Assembly (NCBI GenBank): GCA_038251135.1
Contig: JBBSBR010000013.1
Span: 1-27,682 of the forward strand
From: JBBSBR01 sp038251135
Lineage (GTDB): Bacteria > Patescibacteriota > Saccharimonadia > UBA4664
Reading direction: 5' to 3'
DNA: 27,682 bases
Positions 6,803 through 13,368 of the stretch are shown piece by piece; the stretch's first letter is position 1, and each line of letters starts with the position of its first letter. The notes below the pieces were generated by a model. That model worked only from the letters and a program-made list of their open reading frames with translations. It ran no database searches and was not told the origin of the DNA. Made by a program: the position numbers and the translations under genes.

Positions 6803-7573
6803 ATGAATGAGCTACAGAGGCCTCATTCCTCGGAATTGGCTAGGTTGGCTAAGGAGGGGGGCAGGCTGTCTGAGAAGAGTATGAAAGCTCTGCAATTATC
6901 GACTGTCAGCCGAGAGGTTGAGAACGCCCTCGAGAATACGGCCACCATCGGTGATGGAGGCCCAGTAACTCTGGTGACCATGATGCCGGACGACTCCGGC
7001 TCAATGTTTAGCTCGTTGCTGTCGCCACCTAACCGCTACGTCGGGGTCGTTCAAGGTCACAACGAGCTGCTTGCCAGCTTGAAAGCTGGTGCGGAGTTCA
7101 AGCGAACTCTGCTACAAACCAGACTGTTGAACGGCCGGCTGATTAACCGTTTCAGCCCCGTCAAGAATTGTATCGAGCTTGACCAATACAAATACCAGAG
7201 TGGTGGAGGTACGCCACTCTTCATGCAAACCTTATTCGTTCTCGCAACCGTTGTCATGAAAACCGAGGAACTTGAGCAGCGAGGTTCACCGGTTAATTCG
7301 GCAACTTTATTGATGACCGACGGCGAAGCGACCGATTGGTCTGAACTAGCTCAGTCCCAAGTTGCCGGAGTGGTAGCGGACATGCGAGCGCAGGGTAGCC
7401 ACATTATCGCTGGTATGGGGATTGGAAACCCATTGCTGTACAAACCGACCTTCATCCGCATGGGTATTGACCCCGACCTGGTCTACCCAGCTACCAGCCG
7501 CGAAGAGATCCTGAAGATCTTTCGGACGTTCGGTGAAGCTGCCCACTCCCAGGCGATCGTGCTCCGGCACTAG
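6803..7573 (+). CDS. von Willebrand factor A domain protein
   Basis: A 256-aa cytoplasmic protein with a VWA fold and an apparently complete metal-ion-dependent adhesion site: DDSGS at 63-67 (DxSxS), GGTPL at 135-139 (the threonine) and TDGEATD at 172-178 (the aspartate). The first 50 residues are helical and charged. No signal peptide or membrane segment is present, so it is likelier to bind an intracellular partner than to act as an adhesin. ATG 6803 is used because AGGAGA (6793-6798) precedes it; the longer TTG 6788 start would include that SD. It is divergent from the membrane J-domain gene across about 200 bp, and a shared role is possible but unproven. It ends in a strong terminator. 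Confidence 0.85.
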   Translation: MNELQRPHSSELARLAKEGGRLSEKSMKALQLSTVSREVENALENTATIGDGGPVTLVTMMPDDSGSMFSSLLSPPNRYVGVVQGHNELLASLKAGAEFKRTLLQTRLLNGRLINRFSPVKNCIELDQYKYQSGGGTPLFMQTLFVLATVVMKTEELEQRGSPVNSATLLMTDGEATDWSELAQSQVAGVVADMRAQGSHIIAGMGIGNPLLYKPTFIRMGIDPDLVYPATSREEILKIFRTFGEAAHSQAIVLRH

Positions 7574-7582
7574 CGACATTTA

Positions 7583-7628
7583 GCTCCCGTCGATAAGCTC
7601 AGATGCTTATTGTCGGGAGCATATTTTT
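7583..7628 (+). terminator. Rho-independent terminator of the VWA gene
   Basis: A 16-bp stem with two mismatches (GCTCCCG...ATAAGC with GCTTAT...CGGGAGC, 7583-7620) is followed by ATATTTTTTTT. Its 3' half is closely similar to the hairpin at 11791-11825. Confidence 0.85.
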
Positions 7629-7631
7629 TTT

Positions 7632-8804
7632 CTAATGATGATGGGTGTGTTCCATCGGCATATCGTCGGGTGAGCCGTTCATCATGGCAAGCATGGACCG
7701 GCCGCCAGTGCGGTAGAAGCGCCAAATCAGGATGACGGCTAGAGCCAGGAAGAACAGATTGAGGACAGTGGTGTAGTTCCAGCTGATGTGCGGCTCGAGC
7801 ACCGTGGCGTTGCGTATGGTTGGCGTCAAATGTAGTACCGCAAAGATAATCTCTACGAGGTAGCCGGCCGCGACCATGGTGGCGTAGAAGGTCCACAGGA
7901 TAAACAGCATCATCTTAGGACCGTAATATTTACGGTAGATCACGAGAATCGGAATGATTATTAGGTCGGCAAAGATGAAGCTGATGACCCCGCCAAAGCT
8001 AATGCCGCCGTTCCAGAGGACGGCCGCCAGCGGCACGTTGCCGATCGAGCAGACAAAGCTAACGACCGAGACGAGGGGACCGACCAGCGGCCCCCAGATC
8101 TTGGACCAGACCGGGTTACTCACAAAGAAGAAGTTTTGCCAGAAGGTTTCCGGTACCCAGGCAGCAACTGCTCCGGCAATTAACAGCCCCAGGGCAATGT
8201 CGCGGATGACGGCCGCCCACTCCATCACGAAGACGTGCGACACCGAAGTGAAGCCGGCCGAGGACCATAGGCGCTGCCAGAGAGTACCATCGCCCTTGAC
8301 GCTCATATCCATGGTCGCATGTCCCTCCATCGATCCGGCCAGTCCCCGTTCGGACTGTACGCTGGCATCGTTGAGCAGGCGCTGGCTAAGGAATATACGG
8401 AAGAGTACGGCTAGCATTATGATCATTAGTGGCCCGCCGATAAATTCGGCTAAAGTGAACTGCCACCCCAGCAGCAATGCCATAATAATGCCCAGCTCGA
8501 TCACCAGATTGGTCGAAGCGATCTCGAAGGCCATGGCAGCGGTAAAATTTGCGCCTTTGCGGAAGAGCGACCGAGCGAGCGCGACCGCCGCGTAGGAGCA
8601 GGACGAAGATGCAATGCCAAATCCAGCGGCTATCGCTAGAGTTTTCGGGCGGTCATCCCCGAGCAGACGCCTGATCGATTCCCGCCGGACGACGGCTTGG
8701 ACGATGGCCGATAGGCAGAATCCCAGGATTAATGCCCACAGAATCTGCCAAGTCATGGTTCCGGCGATAGTCAGAGCATGAATGAGGGCATCAACAATCT
8801 GCAC
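7632..8804 (-). CDS. ArsP-type (DUF318) membrane permease
   Basis: A 390-aa polytopic membrane protein of the permease family that includes the organoarsenical exporter ArsP. The family signature is the SSSCSYAA motif in the second hydrophobic segment (about 67-74, Cys69), followed by ARSLFRKGA and a FE-x-ASTNLV segment. I count about eight hydrophobic segments, with a central hydrophilic loop (about 145-180) containing Met and His residues. The C-terminus ends in EHTHHH, which could bind metal. The substrate is unknown: trivalent organoarsenic is documented for some members, but the family is broad. GTG 8804 is the only in-frame start with a plausible N-terminus; the SD (GAGTGAG) is weak. 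It is divergent from the 58-aa membrane protein gene and convergent with the VWA gene. Confidence 0.8.
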   Translation of the reverse strand: MQIVDALIHALTIAGTMTWQILWALILGFCLSAIVQAVVRRESIRRLLGDDRPKTLAIAAGFGIASSSCSYAAVALARSLFRKGANFTAAMAFEIASTNLVIELGIIMALLLGWQFTLAEFIGGPLMIIMLAVLFRIFLSQRLLNDASVQSERGLAGSMEGHATMDMSVKGDGTLWQRLWSSAGFTSVSHVFVMEWAAVIRDIALGLLIAGAVAAWVPETFWQNFFFVSNPVWSKIWGPLVGPLVSVVSFVCSIGNVPLAAVLWNGGISFGGVISFIFADLIIIPILVIYRKYYGPKMMLFILWTFYATMVAAGYLVEIIFAVLHLTPTIRNATVLEPHISWNYTTVLNLFFLALAVILIWRFYRTGGRSMLAMMNGSPDDMPMEHTHHH

Positions 8805-8922
8805 TAGTCGATTCTCACTCGTCTGTTTTGGATTGTTGCCATGCTTCTATCATCGCACGTGCGTCAAGCTTTCGCTGTCGGCTATGAATAATGTTTGCTC
8901 CGCGGTGTGCTACTATAAAGCC

Positions 8923-9099
8923 ATGGCAAAGCATGACAACTTTATGGCCGATGGAGTCCACCCGCCGAAGACTCCGGCTCATCTCTCGTACATGGATGGA
9001 TTTCGCCTAGGAATTGGTATAACCGTCGGCTTTCTCGCGGTCTGCCTCGTCCTCGGTGGGCTCTCCTGGGCGATTATCCTCGCCCTCGGATCGCACTAG
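8923..9099 (+). CDS. Small single-span membrane protein, probably leaderless
   Basis: A 58-aa protein with a hydrophilic N-terminus (His/Pro-rich, about 1-28) and one long hydrophobic helix (about 30-54). ATG 8923 is preferred to the longer frame opening at 8782, because that frame would read through the promoter and antisense to the permease start. TACTAT (8911-8916) lies 6 nt before the ATG and there is no SD, which indicates leaderless translation. It lies between a divergent permease gene and tRNA-Ala. The function is unknown. Confidence 0.6.
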   Translation: MAKHDNFMADGVHPPKTPAHLSYMDGFRLGIGITVGFLAVCLVLGGLSWAIILALGSH

Positions 9100-9157
9100 A
9101 TACCCTTGTCGGCGAAGGTGTTTTCTGATAACGTATCGAATTGTTAGTTAGTTTTTT

Positions 9158-9233
<76 letters not shown>

Positions 9234-9235
9234 TT

Positions 9236-9269
9236 AAAAACACCCGAGCCTCAATCTCGGGTGTTTTTT
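9236..9269 (+). terminator. Terminator of tRNA-Ala
   Basis: AAAAACACCCGAG pairs with CTCGGGTGTTTTTT around a 7-nt loop, directly after the CCA end. A decayed copy follows the third tRNA-end repeat (11310-11340). Confidence 0.9.
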
Positions 9270-9351
9270 GTTTGAATTGTTTCCGATTGAGAGCTTAAAT
9301 TTACAATTTTAGTATTATGATAAAATTTATCCTGATGTACAGGCGAGCAAA

Positions 9352-10272
9352 ATGAACCAACCGTTACCGCATGGGCATAGATTGAAGGGCTATGTGGCGG
9401 TGCTTGCATCTGCGTTATGTTTTGGAAGTTACGGAGTCTGGTCTAAGCTGCTGGGTAATGACTTTGGGATATATTCCCAAGGCTGGGTCAGAAGCGCCAT
9501 TATTCTGATCATCTTAATTCCGCTTGGATTGTGGACGAAGTCGTTTCGACGCATTGATCGGCAGGATTGGCGATTATTTATTCCGACGATTGTGTTTACG
9601 ATTTTTACGGTTGTCCCGATATTTTATGCCTTCAACCATCTCTCCCTCGGCACGGCTACGCTTATTTTTTATAGTCTGTTTCTGCTAACCACGTACATTA
9701 TTGGGTGGACGGTAATGGGCGAGCACATGACGGTCATCAAGCTAATTGCTTTTGGGCTTGCCCTTATAGGCATGTTTATTACGTTTGGCTTCTCGTTAGC
9801 CGTTTTTTCGGTCTTGGCATTATTCTTGGCGGCGTTTAACGGCGTCGCCAGTGGAGGGGAAGTCGCTTTTAGTAAACTTGTAACGGAAAAGTATTCGACA
9901 ATCCAGGTTACGACCTTATCGTGGTTCAGTATCATGGTAACTCACTTAATTATGGCATTAGTAACGCACGAATCCGTTGCGCCAGTAGCTCTCAATCAAG
10001 CTTGGCTCGGTATGTCTGCATTCTCGGTAGTGGCTTTGGCCGGTTTTTGGCTCGTTATCGAAGGGTTTAAATACATCGATGCATCCGTTGGTGGGTTGAT
10101 TGGGCTCACAGAAATTATTTTTAGCATTGGGTTCGGCTTAGTTTTGTTCCATCAACCGCTTACGCTTTCGATTGTTCTCGGAGGTAGCTTTATCTTGCTG
10201 GCTGGTGTGCTACCTGATTTAGCAGGTATTTTCCGTCGTGATAAACCGGCACCACTTCCTAGTCCGCTTTAA
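9352..10272 (+). CDS. EamA/DMT-family transporter
   Basis: A 306-aa protein with ten hydrophobic helices in two related halves of five, the normal size and layout of the drug/metabolite transporter superfamily (EamA, formerly DUF6). The N-terminus has the typical start (GYVAVLASALCFGSYGVWSKLL), and the end of the first half has LGTATLIFYSLFLLT. The substrate cannot be told; relatives export amino acids or metabolites. A -10-like TATGAT or TAAAAT lies at 9316-9326, with a weak SD (AGGCGAG). The gene is more AT-rich than the core genes around it and lies between tRNA-Ala and the first decayed tRNA-end copy, so acquisition is likely. Confidence 0.9.
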   Translation: MNQPLPHGHRLKGYVAVLASALCFGSYGVWSKLLGNDFGIYSQGWVRSAIILIILIPLGLWTKSFRRIDRQDWRLFIPTIVFTIFTVVPIFYAFNHLSLGTATLIFYSLFLLTTYIIGWTVMGEHMTVIKLIAFGLALIGMFITFGFSLAVFSVLALFLAAFNGVASGGEVAFSKLVTEKYSTIQVTTLSWFSIMVTHLIMALVTHESVAPVALNQAWLGMSAFSVVALAGFWLVIEGFKYIDASVGGLIGLTEIIFSIGFGLVLFHQPLTLSIVLGGSFILLAGVLPDLAGIFRRDKPAPLPSPL

Positions 10273-10331
10273 TACAGAGGAGTTCTAAATAATGATAAGG
10301 CAGAGATATCACAGAGGCGTGGTTAGCCCGT

Positions 10332-10372
10332 ATCGTAGCGCTAACAGTACGTACAATGCTCCACCATTTAGT
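10332..10372 (+). repeat. Decayed tRNA-Ala 3'-end copy 1
   Basis: ATGCTCCACCATT (from 10356) repeats the tRNA-Ala acceptor end exactly. It is preceded by TAGCGCTAACAGTACGTACA, which is shared in altered form with copies 2 and 3 but not with the intact tRNA. Confidence 0.65.
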
Positions 10373-10397
10373 TTTTTACTTTCTTTCAGCTTTAATT

Positions 10398-10420
10398 AAG
10401 AGCCATGAGGCTCTTTTTGG
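10398..10420 (+). terminator. Short terminator hairpin
   Basis: AAGAGCC-atga-GGCTCTTTTT. It ends transcripts coming from the EamA module and lies immediately before the -10 box of the next gene. Confidence 0.75.
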
Positions 10421-10435
10421 TACAATCCTATGTAC

Positions 10436-10834
10436 ATGAAAAAAATCGTTATTGCTGGCAGTGCAACAGATCAGAGCTCTTCGAAGCAATGGGTTCAATA
10501 TTGGCGTGATGCAGGGCAAGAAGTAATCGGCTATCCCGTCAAGATAGACCCTTCAAACTTCTTAGCGGAATACCCCGCCGTATATCGGAACTTTTTTATT
10601 CGATTGCTTAAAGCAGATACTCTCTTTGTTATGAATGAGGATAAAAAGGGCATCAAAGGGTATATAGGTGCTGAGACTTTCGCAGAGATGGGTTATGTCG
10701 TCGCGAACAATCAGCTAGGCAGCTCTAATGTTGAAATAGTATTACTCAAAATGCCCGAATCCGGCGTTCAGTGCGTAGATGAAGTTGTATTGTGGTTAAA
10801 ACTTGGCTGGATTCGCATGCATTCAATCAATTGA
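10436..10834 (+). CDS. Nucleoside 2-deoxyribosyltransferase-like small protein
   Basis: A 132-aa protein. The N-terminus KKIVIAGSAT is a first beta strand and loop as in nucleoside 2-deoxyribosyltransferase-like (Rossmann-type) proteins. The later segment ADTLFVMNEDKKGIKGYIG, followed by ETFAEMGYV, matches the group's usual D-x-x-x-V-x-N, G-x-x-G and E-M-G-x-A elements. The glutamate of ETFAEMG would be the candidate catalytic residue. Members act on nucleosides or nucleotides, and several related folds serve as nucleotide sensors; which applies here is unknown. ATG 10436 lies 9 nt after TACAAT (10421-10426) with no SD, so it is probably leaderless; in-frame ATG 10430 is the alternative. It is bounded on both sides by tRNA-end copies. 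Confidence 0.6.
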   Translation: MKKIVIAGSATDQSSSKQWVQYWRDAGQEVIGYPVKIDPSNFLAEYPAVYRNFFIRLLKADTLFVMNEDKKGIKGYIGAETFAEMGYVVANNQLGSSNVEIVLLKMPESGVQCVDEVVLWLKLGWIRMHSIN

Positions 10835-10839
10835 TTTGA

Positions 10840-10880
10840 ATCGCAGTGCTAGCAGCGGACACAATGCTTCACCAATTTAG
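10840..10880 (+). repeat. Decayed tRNA-Ala 3'-end copy 2
   Basis: GCAGTGCTAGCAGC...ACAATGCTTCACCA (tRNA-like end 10864-10874). It is followed by TTTCGTTTGAATTTGTTT, which resembles the sequence after the tRNA terminator (GTTTGAATTGTTT near 9270). The terminator itself appears deleted. Confidence 0.6.
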
Positions 10881-10953
10881 TTTATTTTCGTTTGAATTTG
10901 TTTACAGTTGTTTATTCAGAGGGCTATAGGGCTCATTCTGCTATTATGGCACC

Positions 10954-11250
10954 ATGAATTCCGAAGAAAAATTTATGTATGAGAAGCAACTGGTATCCGA
11001 GGCGATTAAGTCTGCGGAAGGCGAGAAACGATTAATAGATTATATGACGCCATACGTCAATCGCATTGCTTATAAATATCTCGAAAGAGGCTTAGACCAA
11101 GAAGAGCTAAAAGCCGCTGCTTTCTCAAATATTCACCACGCGCTTGTTGTCTATAATCATAGCCTTAATGAAGGTAAAGACTACCCCTTTAGTACTTATT
11201 TTGCCTGGTGGGCCAGACAGGGTATTACGGCACGGTTAAAAGATATATAG
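10954..11250 (+). CDS. Isolated sigma-70 region 2 protein
   Basis: A 98-aa protein that aligns along almost its whole length with region 2 of sigma-70 factors. The parts are a YVNRIAYKYLERGL segment (2.1), a degenerate 2.2 helix (EELKAAAFSNIHHAL, instead of the usual DLIQEGNIGL), and FSTYFAWWARQGIT (79-92), matching regions 2.3-2.4 including the paired tryptophans used in -10 melting. Regions 1, 3 and 4 are absent. The stop is followed at once by non-coding sequence and a tRNA-end copy. It could be a minimal sigma factor, a sigma-derived regulator, or a truncated remnant; the open frame and clean promoter argue against decay. TATTAT (10942-10947) lies 6 nt before ATG, so it is leaderless. Confidence 0.75.
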   Translation: MNSEEKFMYEKQLVSEAIKSAEGEKRLIDYMTPYVNRIAYKYLERGLDQEELKAAAFSNIHHALVVYNHSLNEGKDYPFSTYFAWWARQGITARLKDI

Positions 11251-11271
11251 GAAAAATCAGCAATTCACCAT

Positions 11272-11340
11272 AACGCAGTGCTAACTGCGCACACAATGCT
11301 CCGCCATCAGAAACACCCGAACCTCAACTTCAGGTGTTTC
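11272..11340 (+). repeat. Decayed tRNA-Ala 3'-end copy 3 with terminator remnant
   Basis: CGCAGTgctaACTGCG is followed by CACACAATGCTCCGCCAT and a degraded version of the tRNA terminator (AAACACCCGAACCTCAACTT, then CAGGTGTTTC). Similarity to the intact locus extends from the acceptor end through the terminator, about 45 bases, which makes common origin clear. Confidence 0.75.
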
Positions 11341-11349
11341 TATTTGCTG

Positions 11350-11355
11350 TATAAT
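11350..11355 (+). promoter_or_regulatory. -10 box before the 106-aa protein gene
   Basis: Consensus TATAAT. No good -35 is visible 16-18 nt upstream. The implied leader is about 68 nt, long for this region, ending in an AGGAAA-type SD. Confidence 0.5.
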
Positions 11356-11429
11356 AGGAGCGTTCGGTTGAAGTGAACTTGGCGTCGATTGTAATTTCTC
11401 ACACCTGCTCTAGGAAATGAGAAACAGAC

Positions 11430-11750
11430 ATGACTGAGTATGAGTACTCATTCCCTCCTTTTCAATCTGATTCATCGTCGACTAAGTATGATTTCGACGA
11501 AGACGAGTGGCGGCTTGCGCAACAGTACATGATGATCGCCTTCAGTGGCGGTCATACTTACGAAGTTGCTCGTAGATTCGGCGAGCTAATGACTCACCGA
11601 CTCGCAGTGTTGGGTCTGCCGATACCCGAATATCGCGAGTGGGAACGGGCATCTAGTGACTCATATGTACGAACGTCCGAAGCTCTTCCGGATTTCATCG
11701 CCTGGCGGCGGAACTGGGATCTGTACGTTGCAGAACGAGATAACCCATGA
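11430..11750 (+). CDS. Hypothetical acidic protein
   Basis: A 106-aa protein with no family I recognise. It has an aromatic, acidic, probably disordered first 25 residues. A helical region follows (about 28-65, WRLAQQYMMIAF then EVARRFGELMTHRLAVLG), then a Trp/Arg/Asp-rich tail. It has no signal peptide or membrane segment. An SD (GGAAATGAG region) lies upstream of ATG 11430. It converges on the 226-aa gene and shares the hairpin at 11791-11825. Confidence 0.6.
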   Translation: MTEYEYSFPPFQSDSSSTKYDFDEDEWRLAQQYMMIAFSGGHTYEVARRFGELMTHRLAVLGLPIPEYREWERASSDSYVRTSEALPDFIAWRRNWDLYVAERDNP

Positions 11751-11790
11751 ATACTCACATATCCAAATATCGGGACGTAATACCCCTGAC

Positions 11791-11825
11791 GACAAGCGCC
11801 CGATGCTCATTGTCGGGGGCTTGTC
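11791..11825. terminator. Bidirectional hairpin between convergent genes
   Basis: GACAAGC and CCCGA pair with TCGGG and GCTTGTC. It lacks a strong U-tract on either side. GATGCTCATTGTCGGGGGC closely matches GATGCTTATTGTCGGGAGC in the terminator at 7583-7620, so the two hairpins share ancestry. Confidence 0.6.
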
Positions 11826-11846
11826 TGGTACATATTTCGATCGGGT

Positions 11847-12527
11847 TTAGTCGTGTCGATGCTCTGTTATTGCTTGAATATCCTTCGACATCAGTTTGAA
11901 CACATCCGGCATGTTTGTGGCAATCGCCTCGGTCCACTGTTCGGCGACGGCTAGCTCCTCACGCCAGTGATCTCTGGACGGGACGAACCTCATCGCAACA
12001 TATGCCGGTGACTGAAGAATCTCCAGCGGTGTTTGAGAGGCCTTTAAGGAAGTGCCTGTTCCGTAGGCGTCAATTGCCGTTTGAGGATATCCGGATAGTT
12101 TACCGTACAGATCGTCATTTTCCGGGTACTCGCCGAACTCCGGACCGTCTTCGTTGAAACTTCGATCGCCCCATAAAGCACGGTTGAGCTCCATACTTTC
12201 CGCATCCCGGGCAATCAGGATGACGAGCCGCCGGCGAAAGGGTTTTGGATCGGAGCCCTGGCGGACGATGTCTTCGGCGGTAACCTCAGCCAGTAAACCC
12301 AAGGATTCCAGAAAGGCTACCGTAGTCGCGGTAACTTGTTTATCGATTTGCTCAAGCTTGGCGATGTTGTCGCCATACGGCGAAGTCTGAAACCAGACCG
12401 TGGCGGGCTTAAAGCCGGCCAAAATCAGCCCGACTTCAAACTTGTCCCAATGGCTCGGAAATTTCGGATTGCCGGCGGTGAAATTATCCAGCAGTCGACC
12501 GGTCTGGATATTTAGTTTGGATTGCAT
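11847..12527 (-). CDS. Conserved-looking hypothetical cytoplasmic protein
   Basis: A 226-aa soluble protein of unknown family. It is a mix of helices and strands, with a central hydrophobic strand (RRRLVILIARDAESM) followed by a Gly/Asp/Tyr-rich loop. There is no signal peptide or membrane segment, and no enzymatic motif I can name. On the minus strand TATAAT (plus positions 12535-12540) lies 7 nt before the ATG, without SD, so it is probably leaderless. It is divergent from the 117-aa membrane protein gene with only 70 bp between start codons, and both start codons sit at their predicted transcription starts. Codon use resembles the core genes. Confidence 0.75.
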   Translation of the reverse strand: MQSKLNIQTGRLLDNFTAGNPKFPSHWDKFEVGLILAGFKPATVWFQTSPYGDNIAKLEQIDKQVTATTVAFLESLGLLAEVTAEDIVRQGSDPKPFRRRLVILIARDAESMELNRALWGDRSFNEDGPEFGEYPENDDLYGKLSGYPQTAIDAYGTGTSLKASQTPLEILQSPAYVAMRFVPSRDHWREELAVAEQWTEAIATNMPDVFKLMSKDIQAITEHRHD

Positions 12528-12563
12528 AGATTTTATTATACCCCTTGCGCATAGTTGTGTTTT

Positions 12564-12582
12564 TAAGCATTAGTGTAATAAT
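12564..12582 (+). repeat. Promoter-associated repeat, copy 1
   Basis: TAAGCATTAGTGTAATAAT. The copy at 12988-13006 matches at 17 of 19 positions. Both contain an extended -10-like TGTAATAAT and precede genes for exported or membrane proteins. Confidence 0.55.
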
Positions 12583-12597
12583 GTTTATATTACTTAC

Positions 12598-12951
12598 ATG
12601 GGCATTTTAATGGCAAAAAAGACGAAAACAATTAGAACCAAAGTATCCGAGGTGCTGGGGAGGTCGGCGTGGCCGATCATTGCAGTCGTGTCGTTGATCC
12701 TGAACGCCGCTTTGATTTCGACTTGGGTATATCTGCTCAACTACCGTCAGATCGCATTGGCCAATTATGAGCTACCTTATAGGTGTGCCGAACCGGGATA
12801 TTCAAGAATGATGAGCCAGATTAACACTGGCGGTAAGCAATTTGCCGCTGCGGCTCTCTGCTTCACTGACTATAATACGGGTAAGCCGCTCGATATCGCC
12901 AGCCTGAAGCCAAAAATCGACAGTCAGAGCATACTGCCAGCCCACCCTTAA
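12598..12951 (+). CDS. Single-span membrane protein with extracytoplasmic tail
   Basis: A 117-aa protein. A Lys/Arg-rich N-terminus is followed by one hydrophobic helix (about 26-47) and a tail of about 70 aa, presumably outside the membrane by the positive-inside rule. The tail contains two cysteines (YRCAEPG and LCFTDY) that could form a disulfide. I recognise no family. TATATT (12586-12591) lies 6 nt before ATG 12598, suggesting a leaderless message; ATG 12610 is an alternative start. The upstream region shares a 19-bp element with the next gene, which also encodes a membrane-anchored protein. Confidence 0.65.
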   Translation: MGILMAKKTKTIRTKVSEVLGRSAWPIIAVVSLILNAALISTWVYLLNYRQIALANYELPYRCAEPGYSRMMSQINTGGKQFAAAALCFTDYNTGKPLDIASLKPKIDSQSILPAHP

Positions 12952-12978
12952 TTTGATATTTGAGCTCAAACCAATCGT

Positions 12979-13006
12979 TTGACTATCTAAGCGTAAGTGT
13001 AATAAT
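12979..13006 (+). promoter_or_regulatory. Promoter with repeat copy 2
   Basis: TTGACT (12979-12984) and TGTAATAAT ending at 13006 (16-nt spacing to AATAAT). TAAGCGTAAGTGTAATAAT at 12988-13006 is the second copy of the 12564 element. Confidence 0.6.
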
Positions 13007-13038
13007 TAGAATCTAAATTAAAGGAATGTAACTTTATT

Positions 13039-13368
13039 ATGCATAAAGTAAATCTACGCGACGAGCGCGGCGTGGCCATGGTCTTCGAAGTCGTGCTTGT
13101 GGCGCTAGTACTGTCGTTCGTTGGACTTGCCCTCTGGCAGGCCAATCAGCACGCCAAGTCGGCCGCCCCGACCGCGGCTGTCGAAACTAAGGCCGCCGCA
13201 GTCACGGCCGATGCCACTGCAGTCGCGGCAACCAAGTTGGTTGAGGACGATTTGGCATCGGACATCGCTATCAGTGCCGCAGCCGAAAGCGCTCAGGCAG
13301 ACGAATTCACCGCCGCGGCCAACGATGCCGCTAATCTGGGAGGTAGCTTCAATGACTCCGACTTCTAA
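13039..13368 (+). CDS. Pilin-like membrane-anchored Ala-rich protein
   Basis: A 109-aa protein. The N-terminus RDERG|VAMVFEVVLVALVL resembles a type IV prepilin leader: basic residues, then Gly before a hydrophobic helix with a glutamate near its start (position 6 after Gly rather than the usual 5). The rest is an Ala/Thr/Asp/Glu-rich helical stalk without cysteines. It may be a minor pilin-like or simply a tail-anchored surface protein; confidence in processing is low. The SD (AAGGA, 13021-13025) is distant. Its last 17 bases overlap the start of the next gene, so the two are translated together. Confidence 0.65.
   Translation: MHKVNLRDERGVAMVFEVVLVALVLSFVGLALWQANQHAKSAAPTAAVETKAAAVTADATAVAATKLVEDDLASDIAISAAAESAQADEFTAAANDAANLGGSFNDSDF

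Noticed and set aside
7954..8595. 213-codon plus-strand ORF inside the permease gene
   Set aside because: Shadow of the minus-strand permease with a low-complexity translation.
10321..11306. Integron-type attC sites, since modules carry one gene each and contain GCTAAC
   Set aside because: The repeats lack the paired RYYYAAC/GTTRRRY half-sites and the long imperfect palindrome, while their 3' parts match the nearby tRNA end and terminator.
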